From positions 1 to 51,359 of the forward strand of contig JAKSYS010000454.1 in the NCBI GenBank assembly GCA_022925895.1: a stretch of 51,359 bases of DNA, in the 5' to 3' direction. The notes under the pieces are model-generated. The model did no database searches. It was not told where the DNA came from and worked only from the letters and a program-made list of their open reading frames with translations. The translations under genes and the position numbers were made by a program. This document shows positions 31,801-43,433 of this stretch, in pieces; within the stretch, counting starts at the first letter, position 1; the number at the start of each line of letters is the position of its first letter. The DNA comes from Fragilaria crotonensis (lineage: Eukaryota > Bacillariophyta > Fragilariophyceae > Fragilariales > Fragilariaceae).

Positions 31801-33617
31801 CCAATTGTGGTCTCCCTCCGCCTTCTTGTGCCTGTGCGAGTTGTGATGAAGGCGTCTTGTTGTAAGACTTGTTTGCCGTTCACTCGATGATCAATGATCT
31901 CCTGGAACAGGACATGCCTGTTGCCCTTGTCGTCGATTTGCGCGAATAGGTTCTCGGCTATCGCGTTCGCTGCGAGGGAGGTCTTGTAACCGTCTTGGAA
32001 CTCCACTTCGTACAGTCGCGAGTCTAAGATTGGGTTGTCATTGGCTGTCCCAATTGGTAAGCCGTCTTTGTCACGTAGGCGCTTCACGACGCGGCCGAAT
32101 TGTACTTCTCCGCCTTCTCTCGGCAGCGCAAGCTCCATGTTAAGGTAGGTGTCGTCGAATGAATCAGGCGTGAAATCCTGGTCAGCTTCTTTAATCGTGG
32201 GGTCATTTATCGTTCTCCCGAACTTCTCAACGAACTCGGAGTCGAATGCTGGATTGTCCCAATCGTCGATCTCAAGGATGACGTTCCCATTTTCATCTTC
32301 GGCAACGATGTCATTTCCACCGACGATACGTTCTGTCAGTTGTTCGCTGAAGTCTTTCATACGAGTTTTGTTTTCCTCGAGTTGCATTTCCAGCTGCGTC
32401 ATTCGTTGTACCGTTGTTCGCGAAAGAACTTTTCCGCTCGAGGAGAGAACCCAGAATGACATCAGGGTCCCAATCCTGTGTGATACTCCAAGCCATCTGC
32501 CGACTTTCGTTTCGCCAAGGCCTGCATTTTCGCGATACCAAACCCAGTCATAAAATCCGAAGTCTAGATACTCCGAGATGTCGACAGTTTCGCCAGTGAT
32601 TTGCTCTAATGGACATCGACCATCGAGTCCCCTGGAACTGTTCGAGGTGCAATTCTGTATGTCACAAACCCATTGCAGGCCGTAGTCCCACAATCGCTGT
32701 GGGACGTTCTTTCTCACCATTATCCTGAACCATTTCTTTCTGACTTCGCGGATAACACCTTCCGCAAAGTTATGATTCGGTCGATAAGGTCCCGTTATGT
32801 GAAAGTCAATCGAATACTTTCTCACATTCTTCATGAATTCGGTCTTGCGGCCACATTGTTCTTGCGACCCATCAAACGTGAGTCGTTCGGGCCTTCCAAA
32901 CTCATTGATAAATTGACGGAGTGCGTCACCGGCTGCTGACTTCGCCGTTAATGGGTAGGCCATTGCAAAGAAATCTTTGTTGGCGAATACTTGTGCGTAT
33001 CGATTCCCGCTTGTGGACTTACATCGCCCATCCATCGTGTCGGTGTAAAAGCCTCCACGCAGAAGTGGCTTCTCGAATATTCGATCGGCCCTGTAACGTC
33101 TGCTCAAGGGCAATACGGCGGACCGTATGCAGTTTTGAGTTGTGGCTTTGATGGTTTCATGAGCCTGGGCTAATCCGACCAGCCATCGTTCGCTCAATTC
33201 CTGAGCTGTAATTCCGGTATGACGCTTGCTTGTAGCAAATGTCTTTGGGATTGGTACGTCAGGTACGGTGTCAATGTTGTGTTGCGTTCGCACTTCGGCA
33301 ATTAGTCGATCACTTATGACACAGGAGATCGGTCGGGCATCGAAGTTATGTGTCGACATGTCGAAATGGACTGTTTCGACGATGGATGATGTCGATCTTG
33401 TCGTCTGCATCTCGCTGATGTTTCCCTCCTCCGCGTGATGGGTGGTGGGCGTTGGAAACTGCACATCGTGTGGATTCCATTCACTCGACGAAGACAAGAC
33501 AATATGCGGACAATTATCGAGTTCATGATTTGTCGGCGTCCGCGAGTCAAAGTATATCGTGGTACCGTCGGCTTGCATCGGGTGGGTGAAATTGTCATCA
33601 TCAGACGCAAAGTGCAT
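31755..33617 (-). pseudogene. Element A: integrase
   Basis: A 620-codon stretch. It includes 'LSERWLVGLAQAHETIKATTQNCIRS' and RRYRADR (pre-integrase region), then catalytic residues GFYTDTMDG (Asp), LTFDGSQEQCG (Asp) and HNFAEGVIREVRKKW (Glu). No classical HHCC was seen, which I believe is typical of this diatom-type lineage. After the core comes a long acidic C-terminal region and the start of a chromodomain-like segment (IIDHRV...GWEL). The integrase of F (40570-41863) has the same plan. The frame is open throughout. Confidence 0.85.
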
Positions 33618-34099
33618 TCTGACGTCCCCGAAAGGGTTGTCCTGTACTTCAATTCCGTGGGATCGAAGCTGATTCGGGTTGATGAGCGAATGGTCAAGAG
33701 CAAATCGCCCATCCAGATGGCCTCATTGAAAACGAGGATATACGTCATGCCCGTACTTGAGCTGGTGATAGCTGTAGCACCGGTGACGATGGGAACATTG
33801 CGGATAGGTTCGTAGCTGTCCGCGTATGGTGAGACGTCACATTCGCGATTGGTATGGTGCATGATGATGGCATTACTGCCGAGCACGATGGTGTCCGCAT
33901 GTGAGTCGAGTTCCATGCGACCGTAGGTCGCATGAGAATCATCTTGCCTCTTGCGGCCTCTTTTGTTCACAGATGACGTACGTCTTTGAGACGTCTTATT
34001 GACCGAAACCACAGATGAGTTAATTGTAGTATTGGAGTTGAAAGTGACAACTTCCGAAGACTTTTCTGTTAACGTTTTAATTACTGTGGAGACGATCAC
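33618..34099 (-). pseudogene. Element A: protease
   Basis: MELDSHADTIVLGSNAII (about 33917-33865) carries the aspartic motif Asp-Ser-His of this copia lineage, followed by PIVTGATAITSSSTGMTYILVFNEAIWMGD, the protease core and flap. The frame then changes near 33700 into the integrase frame. F (40180-40400) and G (49845-50050) show the same protease at different stages of decay. Confidence 0.85.
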
Positions 34100-34262
34100 A
34101 TCACGTCAATCCTTGCGTGGCTTCTTTTTGTTACGACCTCCAAAGGAGTCGCCGGCATTATCGGGAATGCTGGATTCATCCGTGCCGGATGTCTCATCAT
34201 CTTTGGACGAGTTGCTGAGTTTTATGGCAGCGATAGACTTTTTCAATTCGGCAAGTTGGGCC

Positions 34263-35531
34263 TTAACGTCGCTGACCTTCCTCTTCGTGGGAGTGAAGCC
34301 CTTTTGCTTTGTTTTTCTTCCTCGTATCCATGACCGTCTGCTTATCCGCGTCGGACATTTTCTCCCAGTCGGAGTAGTAACCAGTCCATACGGATCCGTC
34401 TGGCATATGGATACCTTTGCGCTTGGACGCAAGAGATGCTCCTGCCCCTCCACCACGAATGCGCTTGGCTCTGACCTGTGTAGTGTCAGCCGCCGAAACC
34501 TTTCGGTTGAGTTGATAGTCAGGGAGTTCGGAGACGAGTGCGGACAAGTGATTCGCGCATTCGGTAAAGGTTACTTTGTCCTTATCCATCTGGGCGCGTA
34601 CTCGAAGAGTCCCGACTGCCGTCTGGAGTTGAGGATGTTTGACCTTCTTCAAGAGCATCCTAACCTTCGCTTGTTCTTGTACTGGCTCTCCCTCGGTCTC
34701 AAAGATGTTGAACATTGTCTGGATCTTATCCAAGAATACCGAGAACGAGAGTGCCTTTTCATTCTTGTAGTGGAGCGTATCACGGTAGCGTTCTGCAACA
34801 GCGATGCGTCGGCTGGTGTTGCCTTCTCCGCTGTAGTGACCCCTGAGGGCCTCCATGTCCTTTCGACCGTCCTGGCGTTTGGCAAGTGGCTTGATCCACT
34901 GTTCTGCCGATTCAGCCTGTAAGAAACTCTTCAACAACTGATGTACTTTCCTGGAGTCGGCCTGATAGTTCGAACCGGTCAATGAGGCGCATGCGATTGC
35001 CTTTTCGTTGAAACTTGCATAGTCGGTGGCGCCATCCGGCTGTTCTAGTTCCCTGATGACGTAGCACAAAGGGATGCCATTGACACCGGGGATGGTGGAG
35101 AGATAGTTCACGAATGCCGGCTCCCATTCGGGCCACTTGCGTTCATCCTTGAATTTGCCAGGATCCGCCGCCTTGCTGACGGTATCTGACTGGTCTTTTT
35201 CGACCTTCCTGACGTCTGCACGTTCATACGCCTCGTCAAGTGCCGCTCTGAACTGGGCAGCGTCCTGGATACCAAGTAAAGTTGGTTCCTCTCCAATCCT
35301 CTGATAATCCTGGACCCAGTGAATGAGTCCAATGAGGTATCGAGTTCGACGTAATCCAAAGATGGCTCGACCATCTGCTATGGTACGCCTTCCATAGGAG
35401 TCCGCTAGGTCACGGACGTCTTCCTCTCTCATAGCGAGCACGTCGGCGAATGACTCGAATCCTTCCTCGAGGAGACGTTCACGAGTTTCGTCTTGCTCGA
35501 ATCCTATCCAGGTGAGGATGGTGTCCATCAC
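34263..35531 (-). pseudogene. Element A: gag
   Basis: A 422-codon open frame starting at 35531. It begins with an Asp/Glu-rich helical region (LTWIGFEQDETRERLLEEGFESFADVL), resembling a SAM-like fold seen also at the F gag start, and ends Lys-rich. The centre (DERKWPEWEPAFVNYLSTIPGVNGIPLCYVIRE) matches the F gag (SLKKLVNWALWNESFQNYL...IPLVYLTRD). It has no zinc knuckle. A frame change near 34300 leads to a Lys-rich tail (34456-34106) that joins the protease. Confidence 0.85.
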
Positions 35532-36166
35532 CGGTGGTGCGACTTCGTCGATTGTCGAAGAGAGAACATGATACTACGCTGTAGATCTTACGTAGAAAAG
35601 GTATTGTAGGTGGAATATGTCATATACACAGATTTATTCTTTCATCACCAATACCAGTGCATGCTGTACGTTTCTACTGGCTTCGAAAATGCAAACTTAT
35701 GCAGCCATGGTATTGCTCTTCGTAGAACCCTACCTGTGAATTTTTGTGCGAAGTATCACATCAATTTGTTCGTTGTTTTGTGAACTCCACCACTTGCTGT
35801 CACCCCATATTGAATACTCCATTCTTCGGCACCTTCGCCCCTTCTTCCTCTTCCCACCAAGCACACTTTGCTCTCCTTGTTGGTGAGTTGTTCCTGGTGA
35901 TTGTTTGAGTGTTGATTGATTTGTTCAATCAATCAACACTCATGATGAGTTTTTGAGGTGCTCCTGTTGTGTGGGTACTGCCTCCTACGTACAGTACTCA
36001 TTTCGGTATCACCGATCACCGACCGCAGTACTGTAGTACTGTAGTACTTGGAGTATCTTTGAGGCTACACTATTTCTTAGTTTGGAGTTTTACATCGAGT
36101 TCTGTCCTTCGACCGTACACCAGTAGAAACCGTAGGAAGTTGTTGCGTACCTTCGCACCGTCCACC
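35532..36166. other. Gene-free stretch: 5' end of A and LINE-b leader
   Basis: Beyond A's gag start a TG-beginning sequence at 35580 is preceded by a possible primer site (plus strand GAACATGATACTAC; complement GTAGTATCATGTTC, partly like an initiator-tRNA 3'-end site), so A's 5' LTR may start there, but no partner LTR was found. A strong hairpin lies at 35906-35942. The last 100 bases include LINE-b's leader, ending ccaccATG. The boundary between A and LINE-b could not be fixed. Confidence 0.4.
35906..35942. repeat. Hairpin with 16-bp perfect stem
   Basis: TGAGTGTTGATTGATT (35906-35921) pairs with its complement at 35927-35942 around a 5-base loop TGTTC. It lies between element A's gag and LINE-b ORF1; it could be a terminator-like or packaging fold, or the scar of a fold-back insertion. 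Confidence 0.85.
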
Positions 36167-38078
36167 ATGACTGAAGGAACGGCCCCGTTGCCGTTCTTTG
36201 CGTCTGATAACCCCCCTGATGTTACCGCATCTTTGTTCAACTTCACCATCGTTGCTTATGTTCAAACTCCTGCTTTGATTGAGCGAGAGAATGAGTCTCA
36301 AGCAGCGATTGAAAATCGAAAAGTCGATGATGATAGTTACCGACGCTCAGTTTCGCCGACCAGTTGGCATCGGTTCACTACCTTAGGATTTCAAGCAACG
36401 AATGGCAAAGACTTCGATATGATTTGGAGAGACCGCAACTCAAATCCACTTTGTTTCCATCGACTCGTATGGTATAACTACAAGTCCTATGTTGATCGTG
36501 AATGCAATGTCAATCCTAAGTTACATGCATGGGCAACCAATGTCTCGCACCCCTTTTTACTCGAGCACTCACCAGAATCGTTGGAAATGGACACAGAACG
36601 TTTTAGCTGGTCACGCATTCTTGCCCATTTTGCTAAACACCTAGACAAAGGTCTGTGGAAAGCAGTACGGGGAATGAATAAACGTAATGAAAAAACGTCG
36701 ACAGCTCAATCTCCAACCAAACACTCTGACAACGATGAACTAGACAACCAAGGGAAAAGTGCACGATTTAACATTCCTGTTCCCGTGGTAACTGATGACG
36801 GTAATTCGGACCCATTGAACTCAGGAATCGAGGAGCTCCCTACGCTGATGACAACTATGGCAAACCAAGAAGTCGAAGTGGATACGAGCTCTGAGTCGGA
36901 TGCTAAACAATCGGCTTTTACGCTGAGCAACGAGGTTAGGACAAACGACGGCTCCCATCGTATTTCGTTTAAATGGAAACTTGCTCAGAAGGAGTTCACT
37001 GAGTTGGTCGACAACAAAACTCGTCTCCACTCCGAAATCTTTTCGATTTTGGGTGTCGTATTCCAGGAGACCGACGGGTATTTCTATCTGTGGGACAGCG
37101 ATGAACTGATTTATCCAAAACGAGTCCATGAGTTGACTGTTTCAGATTTGAAAGACTACTTAGAGCCTCAAATCACGACAGCTCAGTCTCTGTATTTGGT
37201 TGCTTTTGCAGTGCGCTTCGCTTTCACCGAGAATCCTATTTCGTGGAGGAATTCTACTCACGTCCAGTCTGCAATGAAATTGAACAACCTTCAGATCCAT
37301 GAATCCAATGTCAACACTACCGCAGGAATTCCAGTGGTGGCTGGGTATATTTTACTTAAGCACCCGACGATGACCTTAAGGCATAAGTATACACAATTTC
37401 TCAGGTCCAGACTTGTGGAAACGTTGCCTTACTTCGACATTCGCCTTCATCGGAAGACACCAACAGACAAGTCAATTGCTCATTTGGTGGTATACTGCGG
37501 GGAAAACCAGGTGACTGATCTATGTCAAGAGCTCTCGACAATCTTGAATGGACAAAACACGGCTGTTTTCCTCCCTCGATACACATTTGCAAATATGACA
37601 AAAGATCAAATCGACAACCATTTCCACATGCATGAAACGTACATCAGAGCTTTGCAACCAATTTCATTGGCACCGCTTGTGACAACGTTAGATTTGAAGC
37701 GAGTTGAGTATTTTTCAGACGGCACGACAATTGAAAGGTCAACTCGTGAGTGGGTTTTGTCACTCAGACGTGAGGATGGAGACACCCTCGCACAATGCGA
37801 TGCGGTAAATGGAGTAAAGAATGTCAGAACTGCATATGTCATGGCCCCGGCAGCTTATGCGTCTGAAATTCGAGAGATGGTGGCTAAATATAAGGAACGT
37901 CTACGACCGATTGCTCGCCGAGAAGCAAAGTATCGAGAAGGGATTCCAGACTTACCAGATGTCATTCACATTACATCTACTGTCCAGACTAACTTAGACT
38001 TCATGGCAAAAATGTCCTCCAGCGATATTTGGAGTAAAGCACCGCCATCGGTTAAATCCCCGCCTTCTGCTGTTGCAT

Positions 38079-38296
38079 TGTTGATATTACAAGCTACCGG
38101 TACTGTATCATTCAGGATGCTATGAATCATGTATCAAGTATCAAGTACCATTATACGGTACTACATCTGCACAGTACGACTCGGGATTGAAGGATGACTC
38201 CGAACAAGGTAATGCTCACTTTTCTATGTTTTAGATAATTCATAACTGAATCAAGACATGCTTTCCTGCAAGGATGATCTACTTGTAGGATTAACA
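38079..38296 (+). repeat. 5' LTR of element F
   Basis: 218 bp, TGTTGATATTAC...GGATTAACA. It is short for copia LTRs and unrelated to those of B to E. Confidence 0.95.
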
Positions 38297-38713
38297 GTTT
38301 ATCAGACCCAACGGCTCAATGACATGAATGGCGCCATCCGATCGGTAGTATGGAGATCACTGGTTGATCATTTCATCATGGCTAAGAATGGCCGCATGTG
38401 ATGAAACGATGTTGAGCAGATTACGTCGGGAATTGATGAGAAATTGCGTAGGAGTGTTCTCATACCCGAAAGACCGCAATACTACGATAGACGTGCCATA
38501 CGGATAAGTAAATGACCGTGGCACGGAACGAATCAGTCTCAAAGACCGATTCGCAACAAATCTCCTAAATGTGATTAAGGCAAGTCATTATCCGATCGGC
38601 ATAAATGTTGGCACTCTGAAGGCGTTGGTATTCCCGGTTTTTCACCCTTGTATACCCTTGCTTGTTTCTTTAGGAATTTTCACACAAGACCACACCGAAC
38701 CGATATCTCGACC
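38297..38713 (+). other. Element F leader with possible primer site
   Basis: A 417-base untranslated leader. GTTTATCAGACCC right after the LTR resembles the standard initiator tRNA-Met 3'-end primer site (TGGTATCAGAGCC) at about 9 of 13 positions, so F may prime from the tRNA end, unlike the half-tRNA use of B, C and D. No other feature was recognised. Confidence 0.45.
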
Positions 38714-40086
38714 ATGAACGCTGCCCTCCAACGATGCGGCTTTAACGCCCCGACTGTCACGTGGTTGATTGCTCAGGGATTTGCAACCCCGAATGACTTG
38801 ATGCTCGCAACTGAGTCGGATCTCGACTCGATTGCCAGGAGTGTTGCTAGATCTGCACCGCGAGGAGCAGGCAACGTTACGATGCCATTCATCGCAGTGA
38901 AGAACTTGAAAGGCTTCCGTTTCTGGGCGGATGAGCGCAAGCGGACCGGGTTCGAAGCGAACCCCGAAAGTTTCACAGCTGACAAGGTTCCTGAGTTCAC
39001 GGCCAAGTGCCAAGAATACCAGGAACAGAAGGAGGCAGCAAAAGACGAAGATGCATCCAAGCCTGACAGTCTTAAGAAGTTGGTCAACTGGGCATTGTGG
39101 AATGAGTCCTTCCAGAATTACCTTCGTCAAATCCTTAGTGCTGCGAAGATCCCACTCGTTTACCTCACCAGGGACGAAAGGGAAGCGCCAGAGAATGTTC
39201 TTGATCCAGCGGACTTTGGAAGTCCAATGGAGTACCTTATTGAAGCGACGGTACTCGAGGGACGACATTACGAATTGGATAACCTCGATTCTATCGGGAA
39301 TTGAAGACATTTGTCGTAAACGGAGAAGGGTGGTCATACATCAAGAAATTCGAGAGGTCGCAGGACGGTCGGAAGGCGTACTTGGCATTGAAGACGCAGT
39401 GTGAAGGCACCGCGTCCAAGATCACACGTAAGAACAAAGCCTACGCGTCGATCGCGAACGCGTCCTACAGTGGGTCGCGTCGCCAGTATAAATTCCAAGA
39501 TTTTATCAATGTCCACCAGACCGCTCACAATGAAATCCTTGATTGTGATCCAACCGAGGCCGTCCCCGAATCCAAGAAAGTTGCTGATTTTCTCAAGGGA
39601 ATTACCGATCCGAAATTGGAATCTGCCGTCTCAGTGGTGCTTGGCGATCCCAAGCTGCTGAACAATTTCCAGGCATGTCAGCAATACCTGTCGACGACCG
39701 TGGAAAACAGGGCAACCCTCGAGAGAAGTAAGGAAAGGAACATTTCGGGCGTGAAGAGCGGTGAGAAGACGGATAAGACGGCGAAGGCAGGGAAGTTGCC
39801 AAAGGGTTTTAAGTTAGAGAATAAATATTACCCGCCAAAGATCTTCCGACTTCTGAGCCAGGAGCAAAAAGACCAGCTTAAGGAGTGGGGAGACAAGAAA
39901 GGCAAGAGATCCGTGGCCGCTTTAAAGAAACAAATCAAGGAGGAGTTGAAGAACGAGATGAAGAAACTGGCAAAGGGAAACGACAATGATGGCGATGATG
40001 ACCATGAGTCAAGCGCAGATGAAGCGGCCGGGAAGGAATTCGGTCGCGGCGCTCACAAGAAGAAGCAGAAGCTGGATAAGGCCTGA
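38714..40086 (+). pseudogene. Element F: gag
   Basis: The ATG at 38714 (accATGaac) opens MNAALQRCGFNAPTVTWLIAQGFATPNDLM, a helical region like the SAM-like start of A's gag. A shift at 39301 (stop after DNLDSIGN) leads to the second frame (39301-40086), with WSYIKKFERSQDGRKAY, KKVADFLKGITDPKL and a very Lys-rich tail ending KKKQKLDKA. It has no zinc knuckle. Basic C-terminal residues may bind RNA instead. Confidence 0.85.
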
Positions 40087-40104
40087 CAATGCAGAACCGT
40101 TGCG

Positions 40105-40410
40105 ATGGTTTCGCGGGAGGTATACTCAGTGGATTACAATGCAATACACGGAGAGTGTCATCGTTCGGGTCGGTGCGAGATGGACTCTCACGCCGACACA
40201 TGCGTGGCAGGAAGTAATTGCGTGGTTCTCGAGTATACCGGGAGATCAGCTGAGGTCGAGGCTTATTCGCCTGATTACCCGTCGAAGCAGATTCCTATCG
40301 CAACGGTTGCAACGGCCTACGATTGTCCGACTTCCGGGGCCACGTATGTGATAATCATTAACGAAGCTCTTTACTCGGAGACTCCTTACCATTTTCGTTA
40401 CTTTCCCTAA
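40105..40410 (+). pseudogene. Element F: protease
   Basis: CEMDSHADTCVAGSNCVVLEYTGR carries the Asp-Ser-His active motif, followed by PIATVATAYDCPTSGATYVIIINEALY. The frame is lost after EALY(S), where the conserved continuation is GD...HSLINPNQLR. The same region in G is recognisable at 49845-50080. Confidence 0.85.
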
Positions 40411-40569
40411 CCAGCTCCGGGACAACGATGTCCACGTCGACGAACGACACAGGCAACATGCACCTGACTCGATATTCGGTATTCTCGTTCCGTCCGAACC
40501 CCTACGAATCCCTTTACCCTCGAAGGAGTTGTTGCCGGCTTTGATTCGAGACCCCAACCCAAGACGAGC

Positions 40570-41863
40570 TTGATAATACTGCCCTGCATGTCGAACTCAC
40601 CTCCGACGTTGAGTGGATTCCCACACCTTCGCGCTCTCGCTCGCGGAGGAGGATGTGTTGACTCCGAAGACGAAGAGGAGATTACGAACTTGCGAGCAAG
40701 GCGCTTGAAGGTCCTACACTCCAAGGCAACGAAACAGAAGATCAAGAGTTGCATGCAGGTTCTTGCAGCGAGCCAGTTCCCCTTCGAAATGCAAATCGCA
40801 AACGAAGTAAATCTGCTGAATCAGACCGACCCGATACTGCGAAGGGTCGCAGCACTTACGACGACAGCGGATGCGAGCTCGGAGGAGATTGGCATTGCGG
40901 CGATACGAACTGGAGATGTGACTTCCGATGTAACCCCAGAAAATGTGGCACGACGCTGGATGGTTGGATTAGAGACGGCAAAGAACTCCTTGAAGGTGAC
41001 CACCCAACAAGGAATCCGGTCGATACCGAATCCAGCGACGCGACGTTTTAAAACTCAGATGGCACATCTGCGCTATCCAAGGTTGAGGGGGATGTTTTAC
41101 GCCGACATAATGGAACCGAAGATCAAATCAATTGATTCGCAACGATATGCTCACATTATTGGGAATGGCCGGGGATACACGGGCTTACCCGATGGAGCGT
41201 AAGAACGAGTCAATCTATGCGCTAGATGATTTTGTCAAGAAAGTGGAATTCCAGAAGTATTGTTGTGCGATAACGACGCCACAATGGAAGGATGGGGCGA
41301 GTGGAAGAAGAGGATCCGAAGTATTCAATTGATCCGAAGTACACGGAACCCTATTCACCGTTTCAGAACAAGGCTGAATTGGACATCAGAGAGTTGAAGA
41401 GGATGATCCGAAGATTCCAAGACAAGACGCGATCACCAAGAAGACTCTGGAATTATCTCGTCAACCTTTGCGCAAGGATCAGATCCTTCGTTGCGGGACA
41501 CATCCGGATCTACAAGGACGCTCTGCCTTCGAACAGGTCCATGGGTGGACACCAGATATTTCGCTCTACGTTATGCATGGTTGGTACGAAGTTATTTCTT
41601 ACCTCGACAATGACAACGAGCGGAAGTTGGCATGCTGGTTAGGGCCAGCAGAAGATTATGGTGGCGGGGACGCAGCGTTCCTGTTACCGAAGTCGGCAAA
41701 GCCAATCGTGAGGAGCACGTTCTGGGCCCTAACACCTGATGAACGTGCAGATCGAAGGGAGGAGATCGCGGAATTGTTGGAATCGATAGAAGAGAAGATA
41801 GGGATAAGCGGACAAACGAGGAGGTGGCGGAAGAGCTTGGTGAAAATCAGTTTCCCTGGTTGA
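40570..41863 (+). pseudogene. Element F: integrase
   Basis: Spread over three frames. The first (to 41202) has VARRWMVGLETAKNSLKVTTQQGIRS (pre-integrase), RRFKTQMAHLRYPRLRGMFYADIM with the first catalytic Asp. The second Asp lies in CDNDATMEG (about 41265-41290, another frame) and the Glu in PFQNKAELDIRELK (about 41360-41400). The 41468-41863 frame gives RSAFEQVHGWTPDISLYVMHGWYEVISYLDNDN and CWLGPAEDYGGGDAAFLLP, the usual end of the domain. It is like A's integrase and lacks a classical HHCC. Confidence 0.8.
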
Positions 41864-42182
41864 CATCTTCGGGACTTGAATGACGCAACGGAGGACGGAG
41901 GAGAATTCCGACGCTCCGACGCTGATGATTATACCCGGAGGCTTTTGATCAGTACTTAACTGCTGAGATAGTAACCGACCGCGGCGGAGATATCCTTCGC
42001 GGCACCGTGAAAAGCCGAAAAGAGATCATGACGGAAAGCCAATTGGATCGTCAAACCCAAATCCTTTATTGATTCCCGCGAATACCTTGTGTGTTTCGAG
42101 GACGGGACGGAGGAGACATACACTGCGAATCTAATTGCTGAGTGTTTATACTGCAAATAGATGACGATGGTCGACGCTTGCG

Positions 42183-43433
42183 ATGCAGGAGATCGTTGAC
42201 CACGAAAAGAGTCATAGTGCGCTACGAGAGGACGAGGCGTACTACTCTACCAAGACTGGACCGAAACCAAAGAGAACGACAAAGGGCTGGCGCCTATTAG
42301 TCGAATGGAAAGACGGTTCCAGTACTTGGGTACCGCTGGCAGATTTAAAGGACTCTACCCAGTTCAAGTTGCCGACTACGCCGTTACAAACAACCTGTCA
42401 AACGAACCAGCGTTCCGATGGTGGGTTCCATTTGTACTCAAGAAACGAGAAAGGATTCTAAAAAGGTCAAGTCGAAATATTGGTCGGTTTCACACAAATA
42501 CGGATTAGAACTCCCGAAAAGTGTCGCCCATGCGTTAGCGATCGACAAGAGAACGGGAACGGATTTCTGGACGAAGGCGATCGAAAAGAGATTCGAACGT
42601 TTTCCTGCATTCGAGTTTATCGAAGACGACGACACAAAAGTTCCACCTGGGTACGAGTTCGTTGATACATATTTTGTCTTCGACATCAAAATGGACCTTA
42701 CTAGAAAGGCCAGATTGGTAGCGCGAGGCAATATGACCGAGGCAACGAAGGAACAAACGTTTGCGTCTGTCGTGAGCAGAGATACGGTGAGACTCTTCTT
42801 CCTCTTGGCCGCTCTCAACGATTTAGACCTCTTTGTGTGATATTCAAAATGCTTACCTGGCGGCACCGAATAAGGAAAAGGTGTGGACTAAGTTTACTGA
42901 TCAATTAGGACCTGAGTACAATGGTAAAGAGCTATAATCGCGAAAGCTCTCTATGGCTTAAGATCGAGCGGAAGATCGTTTCGCGACTACTTGGCTAAGA
43001 ATTTAAGGGAACTGGGCTTCGCGTCGTCGAAAGCTGACCCTGATCTGTGGATGAAAGCGGCGGTCAAACCGAACGGGGACAAAGTCTACGAGTACGTCAT
43101 ATCGTACGTGGACGACTTGATTTTTCAAGGAATAGATCCGGAGGGCTTTATGGATGCCCTGGGACAGCGTTTTACCTTGAAGCCGGGAGCATTAAAGAAC
43201 CAGATACTTATTTGGGCGTTGACATAAAGAAATTCCGTATCCCAGATTCTGACGAGCCCGATAAGGTGCGGTGGGCGTTCGAGTCAACTTCATACGTGAA
43301 GAAGGCGATCGCCGACCTGGAAAAGGAACTTGAAGATGCCGATCTCAGACTGTTGCCAAATGCAAAGACTCCGCTGGCAAGTGGATACCGGCCTGAGTTA
43401 GACCTTTCAGCGGAGTTGGGAGCAAACAATTGA
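42183..43433 (+). pseudogene. Element F: chromodomain-like segment and RT
   Basis: It starts with QEIVDHEKS...TKGWRLLVEWKDGSSTWVPLADLKDS, the chromodomain-like module seen in worn form in A. RT follows: 'KYWSVSHKYGLELPKSV', 'DTYFVFDIKMDLTRKARLVARG', SVVSRDTVRLFFLLAALNDLDLFV, then a 2-base loss before DIQNAYLAAPNKEKVW (motif A), a 1-base loss before IAKALYGLRSSGRSFRDYLAKNL, and the catalytic SYVDDLIFQG (about 43105-43135). Frames change at least four times, always by short indels, and each block remains well conserved. Confidence 0.85.

Larger units (their letters stand above)
15497..35531 (-). mobile_element. Copia element A, split by nested elements B and C
   Basis: The coding parts of A are 35531-31340 (gag, protease, integrase, start of RT), 24174-23887 (middle of RT) and 16650-15497 (end of RT, RNase H), all on the minus strand. 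Removing B (24175-31339) with one GATTC, and C (16651-23886) with one CTTGG, rejoins the RT in frame: ...TTEVPES + LITYSSVVSRD..., and ...DTGYKPTK + ADPDVWIRP.... The restored element codes for gag, an ELDSHADT protease, a D-D-E integrase with a chromodomain-like segment after it, a YVDD RT and RNase H. A has its own lesions, such as a short deletion near 31800. No LTR pair was recognised, so its outer ends are unknown. Confidence 0.85.

Noticed and set aside
33999-34922. 307-codon plus-strand open frame
   Set aside because: It is antisense to element A gag; the minus strand carries the conserved protein.
15104-36000. LTR pair for element A (15104-15496 against 35532-36000)
   Set aside because: Compared by eye in both regions, no shared segment longer than chance was found.
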